Below are positions 8,205 to 15,233 of a stretch of 16,487 nucleotides of DNA, piece by piece. The position numbers and the translations under genes were made by a program. The stretch is from contig CAIQIL010000356.1 in assembly GCA_903871865.1 (NCBI GenBank), positions 1 through 16,487 of the forward strand, given 5' to 3'. The stretch comes from an uncultured Burkholderiales bacterium (GTDB lineage Bacteria; Pseudomonadota; Gammaproteobacteria; Burkholderiales; Burkholderiaceae_C). Under the pieces are notes generated by a model, which was not told the DNA's origin, ran no database searches, and saw only the letters and a list, made by a program, of their open reading frames with translations. Position 1 is the stretch's first letter; each line of letters opens with the position of its first letter.

Positions 8205-8542
8205 ACACATTGTCCCGACCCCACCCAGCGCAGGTGCCCACGCTGACCGAGGTCATCGAGGTGGACGAACTCGCCCCCATGGCGACGCCCACCGCACCTC
8301 AGCCCATCCCGCTGGACAGCTTGCCCGTGCTGGAGGGGCAGCTCGCACAGCGCGTGCTCAACGACGTGCAGCGCCAGATCGACAGCATGCTGGAGTTCCG
8401 CCTGCGCGAAGCCCTGGCGCCTGTGCTCGCGCGGCACAGCGAGGCCATCGTCCGTGAGCTGAAAGACGAGCTGGCACGCACCATGCGTGATGTGGTGGCG
8501 CGGTCGGTGGCCCAGGAAGTCGCCAAACTGCGCCCGCGCTGA
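8201..8542 (+). CDS. Hypothetical 113-aa helical protein coupled to holC
   Basis: I do not recognise a characterised family. It may be the small uncharacterised protein often seen after holC in Burkholderiales (possibly DUF2486-like, from memory). Residues 1-45 are Pro/Thr-rich and probably disordered (TLTEVIEVDELAPMATPTAP). Residues 46-110 form a nearly continuous amphipathic, Arg/Glu-rich helix with heptad spacing (LAQRVLNDVQRQID; EFRLREALAPVLARHSEAIV; ELKDELARTMRDVVARSV), suggesting self-association or a docking helix. There is no signal peptide or membrane span. Its ATG overlaps the holC stop by 4 nt, so it is probably made by translational coupling, and a link to the replisome is a context-only guess. 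Confidence 0.75.
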   Translation: MNTLSRPHPAQVPTLTEVIEVDELAPMATPTAPQPIPLDSLPVLEGQLAQRVLNDVQRQIDSMLEFRLREALAPVLARHSEAIVRELKDELARTMRDVVARSVAQEVAKLRPR

Positions 8543-8609
8543 GCCGCCAAGAAGGGCTGCGCCGGCCTGCTCCTTGATCCCTTGCCCCTTGACTTTCAAC
8601 GAGGTGAAG

Positions 8610-9767
8610 ATGACCCAGAACCCCACCCTCAACAAGCTCCTGCCACTGTCCGCCGTGCTGGCCCTCGGCCTGTCGTCGCTGCAGGTGCAGGCGCAGACCG
8701 TTGTGCAGACCGTTGTGCGCATTGGCCACGTCGGCCCCGTGTCCGGCCCGCAGGCCCATTACGGCCGAGACAACGAGAACGGCGCCCGCATGGCTGTGGA
8801 AGAGCTCAACGCCCAGGGCTTGAGCATCGGCGGCAAGAAGGTCAAGTTCGAGCTGGTGGCCGAAGACGACGCTGCCGACCCGAAGCAGGGCACGGCGGCG
8901 GCGCAAAAGCTCTGTGACGCCAAGGTCAACGGCGTGGTCGGGCACCTCAACTCGGGCACCACCATCCCGGCGGCCAAGGTGTACAACCAATGCGGCCTGC
9001 CCATGATCTCGCCCTCGGCCACCAACCCGGAGCTCACGACCTTGGGCTACAAGCAGGTCTTCCGCCTGCTGGCCAATGACAACGCCTTGGGCGCCGGCCT
9101 GGCCAACCACGCAGCGCACACGCTCAAGCTCAAGAAGGTCGCCATCATCGACGACCGCACGGCTTACGGCAAAGGCGTGGCCGATGTGTTCGCCAAGACG
9201 GCGAAGGAGCTGGGCCTGGAGGTCGTCAGCCAGCAGTACACCAACGACAAGGCGGTGGACTTCATGGCCATCCTCACGGCCATCAAGAACAAGAAGCCGG
9301 ATGGCATCTTCTTCGGTGGCATGGACCCGCAAGCCGGCCCCATGCTGCGCCAGATGCAGAACCTGGGCCTGACCAAGGCCTATGTGTTTGGCGGCGATGG
9401 CATCTGCACCGACAAGCTGATGGAGCTGTCCAGCGGTGCCAAGACCCTGGGCAATGTGGTGTGCGCCGTGGGCGGTGCGTCGCTCGACAAACTGCCCGCA
9501 GGCCAGGCCTGGCGCGCCAAGTACGAGGCGCGTTTCCCCAAGCAGTTCCAGGTGTACTCGCCCTACACCTACGACGCGACGATGGTGCTGGTCGATGCCA
9601 TGAAGCGCGCCAATTCCACCGACCCCAAGGTGTACGGCCCCAAGCTGGTGGAGGCTGCTTACCAGGGCGTGACGGCCAAGGTGATGTTCGAGCCCAACGG
9701 CGAACTCAAGAACCCGGCCATGACGCTCTACACCTACAAAGACGGCAAGAAAGTCGCCATCAACTGA
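8610..9767 (+). CDS. Branched-chain amino-acid-type ABC transporter periplasmic binding protein (LivK-like)
   Basis: 385 aa. Starting at ATG 8610 gives a signal peptide with cleavage after Ala28 (VQA-QT). GAGG at 8601-8604 is suitably spaced; the frame is open further upstream but has no such features. The mature protein is a type I periplasmic binding protein: VRIGHVGPVSGPQAHYGRDNENGARMA, then KFELVAEDDAADPKQGTAAAQKL, and the ligand-site block NSGTTIPAAKVYNQCGLPMISPSATNP. Cys102 and Cys128 match the disulfide position known in LivJ/LivK. The protein should capture Leu/Ile/Val or a related small solute, but ligand specificity cannot be read here. No livHMGF genes are in the window, so it would feed a transporter encoded elsewhere. 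The tRNA promoter follows immediately. Confidence 0.9.
   Translation: MTQNPTLNKLLPLSAVLALGLSSLQVQAQTVVQTVVRIGHVGPVSGPQAHYGRDNENGARMAVEELNAQGLSIGGKKVKFELVAEDDAADPKQGTAAAQKLCDAKVNGVVGHLNSGTTIPAAKVYNQCGLPMISPSATNPELTTLGYKQVFRLLANDNALGAGLANHAAHTLKLKKVAIIDDRTAYGKGVADVFAKTAKELGLEVVSQQYTNDKAVDFMAILTAIKNKKPDGIFFGGMDPQAGPMLRQMQNLGLTKAYVFGGDGICTDKLMELSSGAKTLGNVVCAVGGASLDKLPAGQAWRAKYEARFPKQFQVYSPYTYDATMVLVDAMKRANSTDPKVYGPKLVEAAYQGVTAKVMFEPNGELKNPAMTLYTYKDGKKVAIN
8694..8717 (+). repeat. 12-bp tandem duplication at the signal-peptide junction
   Basis: CAGACCGTTGTG occurs twice back to back (8694-8705 and 8706-8717). In protein it gives QTVVQTVV directly after the predicted signal-peptidase site of the LivK-like protein. 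It preserves the frame and lengthens the mature N-terminus by four residues. Confidence 0.9.
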
Positions 9768-9786
9768 AGGCCTCGGCGCAAATCCT

Positions 9787-9795
9787 TGCTAGAAT
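9787..9795 (+). promoter_or_regulatory. Extended -10 promoter element of tRNA-Ser
   Basis: TGCTAGAAT at 9787-9795 is an extended -10 (TGnTAGAAT) placed 10 nt before the mature tRNA 5' end, predicting a start near 9801-9803. The -35 region is poor (TGAAGG at 9765-9770 lies 19 nt away and overlaps the upstream stop codon). Extended -10 promoters tolerate a weak -35. Confidence 0.6.
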
Positions 9796-9805
9796 GCAGG
9801 GCTTC

Positions 9806-9895
<90 letters not shown>

Positions 9896-9904
9896 GGATA
9901 AGAC

Positions 9905-9942
9905 AAGCCCAAGTGATTGATTCGCTTGGGCTTTTTTGTTTT
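9905..9942 (+). terminator. Rho-independent terminator of tRNA-Ser
   Basis: A perfect 9-bp stem (AAGCCCAAG at 9905-9913 with CTTGGGCTT at 9925-9933) with an 11-nt loop, followed by a T-rich run (TTTTTT to 9937, then GTTTTG). It starts 10 nt after the CCA and should end the tRNA transcript. The remaining ~180 nt to 10125 hold no further gene I can support; the lipase promoter is presumably there but I cannot place it. Confidence 0.92.
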
Positions 9943-10114
9943 GTATGGGTGTTTTTGCAGGGCTCCAGGCACCGAGCGCCACCGCTTGCGGCTGGCCGAA
10001 GGGTGAGCCGGACGGACTGCGCGTTTCCTCCATCTGGCACGTGGGCGGTGGGGGCACGAGAATCGTTGATCAGCGCACCACGCTGCCTTGCGAAGCCTCG
10101 ACTGCATCCAACCC

Positions 10115-10119
10115 AGGAG
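10115..10119 (+). promoter_or_regulatory. Ribosome-binding site fixing the lipase start
   Basis: AGGAG is placed 6 nt before ATG 10126. The reading frame is open back to 9847, inside the tRNA, so this site together with the signal peptide after 10126 decides the true start. Confidence 0.85.
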
Positions 10120-10125
10120 CCCCCC

Positions 10126-11943
10126 ATGGCACACGAACGTTTCAGGCTGTCCACCCTGGCCTTGTCCGTCTTTGTGGCCAGTGCCAGCGTGTTGGCCATG
10201 CAGCCCGTGAGGGCCGTGCCTGCTGACGCCGCCGAGGCGGGCGCTGCGTCCGATGCGGCCCGGTCCCCGCGCCATGACTGGCGCCCCAGGCAAGTGGCTT
10301 CTTTCGATCGCAAGGCCTTCGCCGCGATGCTGGGTGCAGACCCCTTCGGCGCACAGGTGCTCGCCCTGGCCGGTGCGCCGCGCTGCGGGGTGGATTACCA
10401 CCGGTTCGCCTACGCCACCACCGGGGCCAGGTCAGAGCCCACGAACGCTTCCGGCGTCATCATGACCCCGACCGGCGGGCGTGGTTGCACAGGCCCTCGC
10501 CCTGTGCTGCTCTACACCCATGGCACGGCCGTCAACAAGGGCTACAACCTGGCCCAGGTCACGGACACCTCGAACGAGGCCTGGCAGGAAGGCGCGATGA
10601 TCGCGGCCTTTTACGCGGCGCAGGGCTACATCGTGGTGGCGCCCAACTACGCCGGCTACGACAGCTCTGCGCTGGGCTACCACCCCTATCTGAACGCGCG
10701 CCAGCAGTCGCGCGACGTGATGGACGCGCTGGAGACGGCCCGCGCGGCGCTGCGCTTCGGCCTGCGCACACAGGTCGTGGAGAACGGCAAGCTCTTCATC
10801 ACCGGCTATTCGCAGGGAGGGCACGTGGCGATGGCGACGCACCGGGCCATGCAGGCCCGCGGCATGCACGTGACCGCATCGGCGCCGATGTCAGGGCCCT
10901 ATGCCATGCTGGCTTTTGGGGATGCCACCGCGATCTACAGCCCCGGCTTGGGCGGGACGATTTACTACCCGATGATCATCAACAGCTACCAGCGGGCGTA
11001 TGGCGACATCTACCAGTCGCTGGGTGACATCTACACGCCGAGCTACGCCGCGGGCATCGATCAGCTCATCCCTGGCAGCTACACCTTCGAGACCCTGATC
11101 ACCTCGGGCAAGCTGCCCCAGCTCGCGCTCTACGACAGCCGCACGCCCGGCCAGGGAGGAGCGCCCAGCTCGGGCAGCGCCGCGCTGGATGCGCTGTTGG
11201 CCGCGCCAGACGCAGCGGCCCACCCGCTCGCGGCCTTGGCCTTTGGCAGCCCCAGCTTGTTCACGAACGCCTTCCGCATCCGCTTCGCACAGGACTCCCT
11301 GGCCACGCCCGATGGCGCCGTGCCGCAGCCGACCAACCTGTTGCCGCCCGTGCAGGATCCGGCCATGCCCCTGCGCCGTGCACTCAAGCAGAACGACCTG
11401 CGCGGCTGGACGCCCAAGGCGCCGGTGATGCTGTGTGGCGGCATGAACGACCCCGAGGTGTTCTACGGCGTCAACACCTTGACCATGAAGCAGCTCTGGT
11501 CGGGCAAGCTCGCCAGCGGGCGTGTGCAGGTGGTGGACGTGGACCCGTCCAGCGATGGTGACCAGGCCCTGGCGGGGCAGATCGTCACGCTGGTCGGGGG
11601 CATCGCGGCGCGCGTGGCGGCCAGCGAGCCGGGCGTGTCGGCCAGCCAGCTCGGTGACGACGTTCGCCAGGCAATCGTGGCGGCACCGGCCTTTGCGGCC
11701 TACTTCGCGGCGGACGGCCAGCCGAACGCGCCGCAGGGCGTGATGGCGCAGGCCATCGCCGGGACGGCGGGCAAGGCGGCAGAGGCGGTGGCTGCTGCGG
11801 CTGCCGGACAAGGCGGCACGGGACAGGTGTCACCGGCCGCGGTGGCCTCGGCGGTGGGCAGCGCGGTGATCGCCTCCTACCACGACCCGAACACGCAACT
11901 GGCCTGCGAGACGGCGGCCCGGGCGTACTTCGCGAGGTTCTGA
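10126..11943 (+). CDS. Exported lipase-like alpha/beta hydrolase
   Basis: 605 aa with an N-terminal signal sequence (LSTLALSVFVASASVLAMQPVRA), so it is probably periplasmic or secreted. It resembles the bacterial secretory-lipase-type alpha/beta hydrolases. Visible elements are the oxyanion strand LLYTHGTAVNKG (His132-Gly133), GYIVVAPNYAGYD, the nucleophile elbow GYSQGG with Ser229, and GGMNDPEVF with the likely acid Asp442. After Asp442 there is only one histidine, His586 in ASYHDPNTQLAC, near the end. If the triad is normal, that residue must be the base. Between them lies an Ala/Gly-rich segment of about 100 residues, perhaps a disordered insertion. The substrate is presumably a lipid or short-chain ester but cannot be specified. 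It converges on the PhnA gene, with 29 nt between stops. Confidence 0.85.
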   Translation: MAHERFRLSTLALSVFVASASVLAMQPVRAVPADAAEAGAASDAARSPRHDWRPRQVASFDRKAFAAMLGADPFGAQVLALAGAPRCGVDYHRFAYATTGARSEPTNASGVIMTPTGGRGCTGPRPVLLYTHGTAVNKGYNLAQVTDTSNEAWQEGAMIAAFYAAQGYIVVAPNYAGYDSSALGYHPYLNARQQSRDVMDALETARAALRFGLRTQVVENGKLFITGYSQGGHVAMATHRAMQARGMHVTASAPMSGPYAMLAFGDATAIYSPGLGGTIYYPMIINSYQRAYGDIYQSLGDIYTPSYAAGIDQLIPGSYTFETLITSGKLPQLALYDSRTPGQGGAPSSGSAALDALLAAPDAAAHPLAALAFGSPSLFTNAFRIRFAQDSLATPDGAVPQPTNLLPPVQDPAMPLRRALKQNDLRGWTPKAPVMLCGGMNDPEVFYGVNTLTMKQLWSGKLASGRVQVVDVDPSSDGDQALAGQIVTLVGGIAARVAASEPGVSASQLGDDVRQAIVAAPAFAAYFAADGQPNAPQGVMAQAIAGTAGKAAEAVAAAAAGQGGTGQVSPAAVASAVGSAVIASYHDPNTQLACETAARAYFARF

Positions 11944-11962
11944 GCCCAGGCCAGGCGCCTTG

Positions 11963-11987
11963 GTCAAGAAGGTCAGGCCTTCTTGAC
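11963..11987. other. Perfect 10-bp stem-loop containing the phnA stop codon
   Basis: GTCAAGAAGG (11963-11972) and CCTTCTTGAC (11978-11987) are perfectly complementary around a 5-nt loop holding the TGA of the leftward PhnA gene. The structure sits at the convergence point with the lipase gene. There is no T-run on either side, so it is not a classical intrinsic terminator. It may still protect 3' ends or aid termination; that is inference. Confidence 0.6.
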
Positions 11988-12320
11988 GAACTCCGACTTC
12001 AGCTTCATCGGCCCGATGCCATCGACCTTGCAGTCGATGTCGTGGTCACCGTCGATCAGTCGGATGTTCTTGACCTTGGTGCCGACCTTGACGACCGAGG
12101 ACGAGCCCTTGATCTTCAGGTCCTTGATGACGGTGACGCTGTCGCCGTCTTGCAGCACCTGGCCGTTGGCATCCTTCCAGACGCGGGTGGCTTCGGTTTG
12201 CTCGGTCTGGTGTTGCGGCCATTCGTGCGCGCACTCGGGGCACACGAACTGGCTGCCGTCTGCGTAGACATACGCAGACGCGCATTTCGGGCAGGCGGGA
12301 GCCGCCTGGTCGCCGCTCAA
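11973..12320 (-). CDS. phnA: PhnA/YjdM-family zinc-ribbon protein, TTG start
   Basis: 115 aa, near the E. coli PhnA (YjdM) length of 111. Residues 10-30 form a zinc ribbon (CPKC at 10-13, CPEC at 27-30). The C-terminal PhnA domain is a small beta barrel with [39 protein letters not shown] and [20 protein letters not shown]. Despite the name, the family is not the phosphonoacetate hydrolase and its function is unclear. I choose TTG at 12318-12320 because it gives [13 protein letters not shown], the normal family start, with AAGGA (12330-12334) 9 nt before it. No ATG is available, and GTG at 12345-12347 would add nine atypical residues. The start overlaps the stop of the upstream TolC-like gene as TTGA, implying coupled translation. 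Confidence 0.88.
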   Translation of the reverse strand: MSGDQAAPACPKCASAYVYADGSQFVCPECAHEWPQHQTEQTEATRVWKDANGQVLQDGDSVTVIKDLKIKGSSSVVKVGTKVKNIRLIDGDHDIDCKVDGIGPMKLKSEFVKKA

Positions 12321-14191
12321 CGGTTGCTTTCCTTGACGATCACCCACTGGTTGGCTTCCTGGCGCCAGGTCAGCAGCTTGGCCGTCTGGTCCTTGAAGTT
12401 GGCCGAGGTGTAGGTCTGGTTGAAAGCGGTCTGGACGGCATCGCCCTGGGCGGAGGCCTTGATGCCGTCGAGCTTCAGGTCGATGGCGCCTTCCTTGCCG
12501 ACGAGGCGGCGGCGTTCTTGCACCCACTTGGCGTGCGTGCTGCGCGCAGGCGCGAAGGCCTTGCTGTAGAAGCTCAGGTAGCGCTCGACGTCCTTGGCGC
12601 GCCAGGAGGCGGCCCAGTCGTCCAGGCGCTGCGCCACGGTTTGCACGGCGGCGGCATCGGCCAGCACGACCGGCGTGGCTGCAGCAACTGCCGGGGCTGC
12701 GACGGGGGCGGCCACCGGGCTCAGACCCGCTTGCTTGCGGGCGCGGGCGTCCAGCTCTTCGCGGGGTGTGACCGGCACGTCCACCGAGGTGGCGGGGCAG
12801 CGCTGGGCGGCGTCGTTGGCGGCTTGCCAGTCTTTCACCAGGCCGGCCTGGTCGTCGTTGGTGCGCGACAGGCCCAGGTTGGCCACCAGGGTGTTGCGGG
12901 CGGCCTGGGTGCGCACATGGGCCAGTTGCAGGTCGGCATCGGCGTTGGCGTAGGCGCGCTTGGCGGTGTAGAGCTCGTTCTCGGCGTTCAGCAGGTCCAG
13001 CAGGCTGCGCTGGCCGATGTCGAACTGCTGGCGGTAGGCGTCACGGGCCTTCTCGATGGCCAGCACGTTGCGGTCCAGGGCGGAGAGCTGCTGCTTGGAG
13101 CGGTTGATGTCGTTCTGGGCGATGGCGGCGGTTTGGCGCACGTCGCGGCAGGCCTTGTCGCGCTGGTCGGCGGCCTGGTTGATCAGGTCGGCGTATTGCT
13201 TGACGCGGGCGGTGTCGGAACCACCTTTGTAGAGGTTCCAGTTCAGCAGGATTTCGGCGGACGTGGCGCTCTTGCGGTCCAGCAGGCCATCGAAGTTCTT
13301 GCCAGCGCCGGTGCGCAGGCGGGCTTCGACGCGCGGCTGGAAGGGGCTGTCCTTGGTGCTGGCGTCAGCTTGCACGGCGCGCAGGTTCTCGATGGCGGCG
13401 CTGATGCTGGCGTTCTTGGCCAGGGCCTGGGCGATCAGCTCGGCGTTGTCGGCCTTGAGGCTGGTTTCCAGGTTGGGCGCAGCCGGCAGCTTGGCCGCGG
13501 GCGCATCACCGACCAGGCGCAGGAAGCGCGCGCTGACGTCGTGCAGGTTCGCAATTTCCGTGGTCAGGTTGGACTCGGCCAGGGCCAGGCGGGCGTTGGC
13601 TTGCTCGGAGTCCACGCCGCGGCCGACACCGGCCTTGAACTTGGACTGCAACTGGTCGAACACGTACTTGTGCTGGGTGTAGTTGTCTTCGGCCAGTTGC
13701 ACCAGCTTGCGAAAACGCAGCACGTCGAGGTAGGCGCGAGCGGCTTCCAGGGCGGTGTCTTCGGTGGCGGCGAGGAACTCGAAGTAACGCACTGTGCGGG
13801 CATGGCCCAGGCGCTCGACTTCCTTGGCCGTGAGGCGGCCGTCCCACAGCACCTGATTGGCCGTCAGGGCCACGCCGCTGCGGGTGAAGCTCAGCGAATC
13901 AGGGTTGCGGGTGGAGATCTTGTCCTTGTCGCGGCCGACGTCGGCCGAGAGGTCCAGCGTGGGGTAGAAGCCGCCGCGGGCCACGTCCACCTCGTTGTTG
14001 GCCGCGCGCAGTGCGTTCAAGCGTGCCGTGACTTCGGGGTTGGTGTCGATGGCCTTTTGCACAGCCGCTGCCATGCCGCTGACGCTGCTGCCCGCGTTGG
14101 CTGATTGGGCGTGGGCCACGCAGGACAGCGTTGCCAGGGCCAGGGCGGTCAGTCCGGAACTCAGGGCGGATGTCAGGGGCTGGTGTGTCAC
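12317..14191 (-). CDS. TolC-family type I secretion outer-membrane protein fused to a Cds6/NTF2-like domain
   Basis: 624 aa with a GTG start and signal peptide cleaved after Ala28 (AHA-QS). Residues about 38-440 are two outer-membrane efflux repeats typical of TolC/LapE proteins: [21 protein letters not shown], then [14 protein letters not shown] and [16 protein letters not shown]; in the second half [27 protein letters not shown], and [19 protein letters not shown], the characteristic C-terminal block. An Ala/Pro/Val linker (about 470-510) leads to an added domain at about 512-624 ([20 protein letters not shown]... ending [17 protein letters not shown]) resembling the Cds6-type C-terminal NTF2-like domain. 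Ordinary members lack this and are about 450-480 aa. It is divergent from lapG-lapD, so it is the likely outer-membrane pore of a Lap-type adhesin exporter. GTG 14191 is preferred over longer open frame up to 14398, whose product lacks a proper signal peptide. Confidence 0.88.
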   Translation of the reverse strand: MTHQPLTSALSSGLTALALATLSCVAHAQSANAGSSVSGMAAAVQKAIDTNPEVTARLNALRAANNEVDVARGGFYPTLDLSADVGRDKDKISTRNPDSLSFTRSGVALTANQVLWDGRLTAKEVERLGHARTVRYFEFLAATEDTALEAARAYLDVLRFRKLVQLAEDNYTQHKYVFDQLQSKFKAGVGRGVDSEQANARLALAESNLTTEIANLHDVSARFLRLVGDAPAAKLPAAPNLETSLKADNAELIAQALAKNASISAAIENLRAVQADASTKDSPFQPRVEARLRTGAGKNFDGLLDRKSATSAEILLNWNLYKGGSDTARVKQYADLINQAADQRDKACRDVRQTAAIAQNDINRSKQQLSALDRNVLAIEKARDAYRQQFDIGQRSLLDLLNAENELYTAKRAYANADADLQLAHVRTQAARNTLVANLGLSRTNDDQAGLVKDWQAANDAAQRCPATSVDVPVTPREELDARARKQAGLSPVAAPVAAPAVAAATPVVLADAAAVQTVAQRLDDWAASWRAKDVERYLSFYSKAFAPARSTHAKWVQERRRLVGKEGAIDLKLDGIKASAQGDAVQTAFNQTYTSANFKDQTAKLLTWRQEANQWVIVKESNR

Positions 14192-14197
14192 TGGGAA

Positions 14198-14201
14198 CCT
14201 C
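14198..14201 (-). promoter_or_regulatory. Ribosome-binding site fixing the GTG start of the TolC-like gene
   Basis: On the minus strand GAGG lies 6 nt before GTG 14191. With the signal peptide that begins there, it decides for the GTG rather than the upstream ATG codons, which would add a strongly basic, Cys-containing leader. Confidence 0.6.
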
Positions 14202-14314
14202 GTCGTTGGATGTCGAAATGGGGCAGGAAACAGCCTTTTCGGTCGTTTCCGTCCACAATTGAATGCAGACTTCTTCATAAACATTTTCGCATCAATCCCG
14301 CAATGCGCATTTGG

Positions 14315-14337
14315 ACCGTCCCGCTCAAATGGACGGT
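14315..14337. repeat. Short inverted repeat in the tolC-like/lapG divergent region
   Basis: ACCGTCC (14315-14321) and GGACGGT (14331-14337) form a 7-bp stem or dyad with a 9-nt centre. The surrounding 261-nt divergent region is partly AT-richer (14255-14300) than the genes and must hold both promoters. I see no promoter hexamers good enough to call. A role as an operator is inference. Confidence 0.5.
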
Positions 14338-14394
14338 GCGGTGCAAGAACGAGACAGGTGGGCGGTGAAACAGCGGGCGTGCGTGGTCCATTTG
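14326..14394. repeat. 9-bp inverted repeat pair CAAATGGAC / GTCCATTTG
   Basis: CAAATGGAC at 14326-14334 and its exact reverse complement GTCCATTTG at 14386-14394 are 51 nt apart between the TolC-like gene and lapG. A related CATTTGGACC lies at 14308-14317. The spacing would suit two regulator sites and DNA looping, but a chance match cannot be excluded. Confidence 0.4.
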
Positions 14395-14452
14395 GCATGG
14401 CGCGTTGCGCAGTTTCCCGTCAAGTTTGCGGCTGTGAAGCCGATGTCAAACC

Positions 14453-15187
14453 GTGTCCCAAGACCTCCTGTTCCGACACCGCTGCTGGCAGTTTCGCGCC
14501 TGCGTGACGTCCTGTCGCGTGAGGGTGGGGTGGGCGCGCACGTGGACCGGGGGGCTGATCGGCGCGCTGAGCCTGGTTTTGCTGCTGCTCAGTGGCTGGG
14601 GCCTGGCCTGGGATTCGCCGAAACTGCTGGCGCAGGCCCAGAAGGTCAACCCGGCGGCCGTGCAGCGGACGCAGGCGCTGGTGCAATTGATCGGCGAGGC
14701 CGCGGCGCAGGACGAAGAATCGCGCCTGAAATCTGTCAACGCCTTTTTCAACCGGCAAATCCTGTACCGCGACGACCGGGAGGTTTGGGGCGTGGTGGAT
14801 TACTGGGCATCCCCCCTGGAAACCCTGGGCAAAGGGCAGGGGGATTGCGAAGATTTCGCCATTGGCAAGTATTTCTCCTTGCTGGCAGCGGGCGTGCCCA
14901 GTGTGAAGATGCGGCTGGTGTATGTGCGGGCTCAGATTGGCGCCATCATCCAGGCCCACATGGTGCTGGCCTATTACCCGGAACCCGATGCCGAGCCCCT
15001 CATCCTGGACAATCTGCTGACCGACATCCGACCGGCTTCCCGCCGCCCCGACCTGATCCCTGTTTTCAGCTTCAATGCCGAAGGCTTGTGGCAAGGTGTG
15101 GCCGGTGCGAGTGCCGGCGATCCTTCTGCGCGCTTGTCGCGCTGGCGCGAGGTGCTGGTCAAGGCCAAAGCCGAGGGGTGGTGGTGA
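14453..15187 (+). CDS. lapG: LapG-type periplasmic cysteine protease (BTLCP family)
   Basis: 244 aa from a GTG start. An N-terminal membrane/signal segment (LIGALSLVLLLLSGWGLAW) sends it to the periplasm. The catalytic triad of bacterial transglutaminase-like cysteine proteases is complete: Cys132 in GKGQGDCEDFAIGKY, His169 in IIQAHMVLAYY and Asp186 in LILDN. The spacings (37 and 17) equal those of Pseudomonas fluorescens LapG (135/172/189 as I recall). LapG cleaves the N-terminal di-alanine region of a surface adhesin and releases it, unless captured by LapD, which follows 46 nt downstream. The exact start is uncertain: GTG 14453 has no clear ribosome-binding site, and in-frame GTG 14519 would still keep the signal segment. 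Confidence 0.92.
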   Translation: MSQDLLFRHRCWQFRACVTSCRVRVGWARTWTGGLIGALSLVLLLLSGWGLAWDSPKLLAQAQKVNPAAVQRTQALVQLIGEAAAQDEESRLKSVNAFFNRQILYRDDREVWGVVDYWASPLETLGKGQGDCEDFAIGKYFSLLAAGVPSVKMRLVYVRAQIGAIIQAHMVLAYYPEPDAEPLILDNLLTDIRPASRRPDLIPVFSFNAEGLWQGVAGASAGDPSARLSRWREVLVKAKAEGWW

Positions 15188-15233
15188 CGCGCGCCCTGCA
15201 CACCGACACAACAAAGAACCCAGAGAACCTCCC

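Noticed and set aside
12518..14104. 528-codon Gly/Val-rich open frame on the plus strand
   Set aside because: Antisense to the TolC-like gene; low-complexity composition and no start context.
14259..14287. TTGAAT ... CATTTT as a lapG promoter
   Set aside because: The -10 matches only three of six positions; not better than chance in this AT-richer interval.
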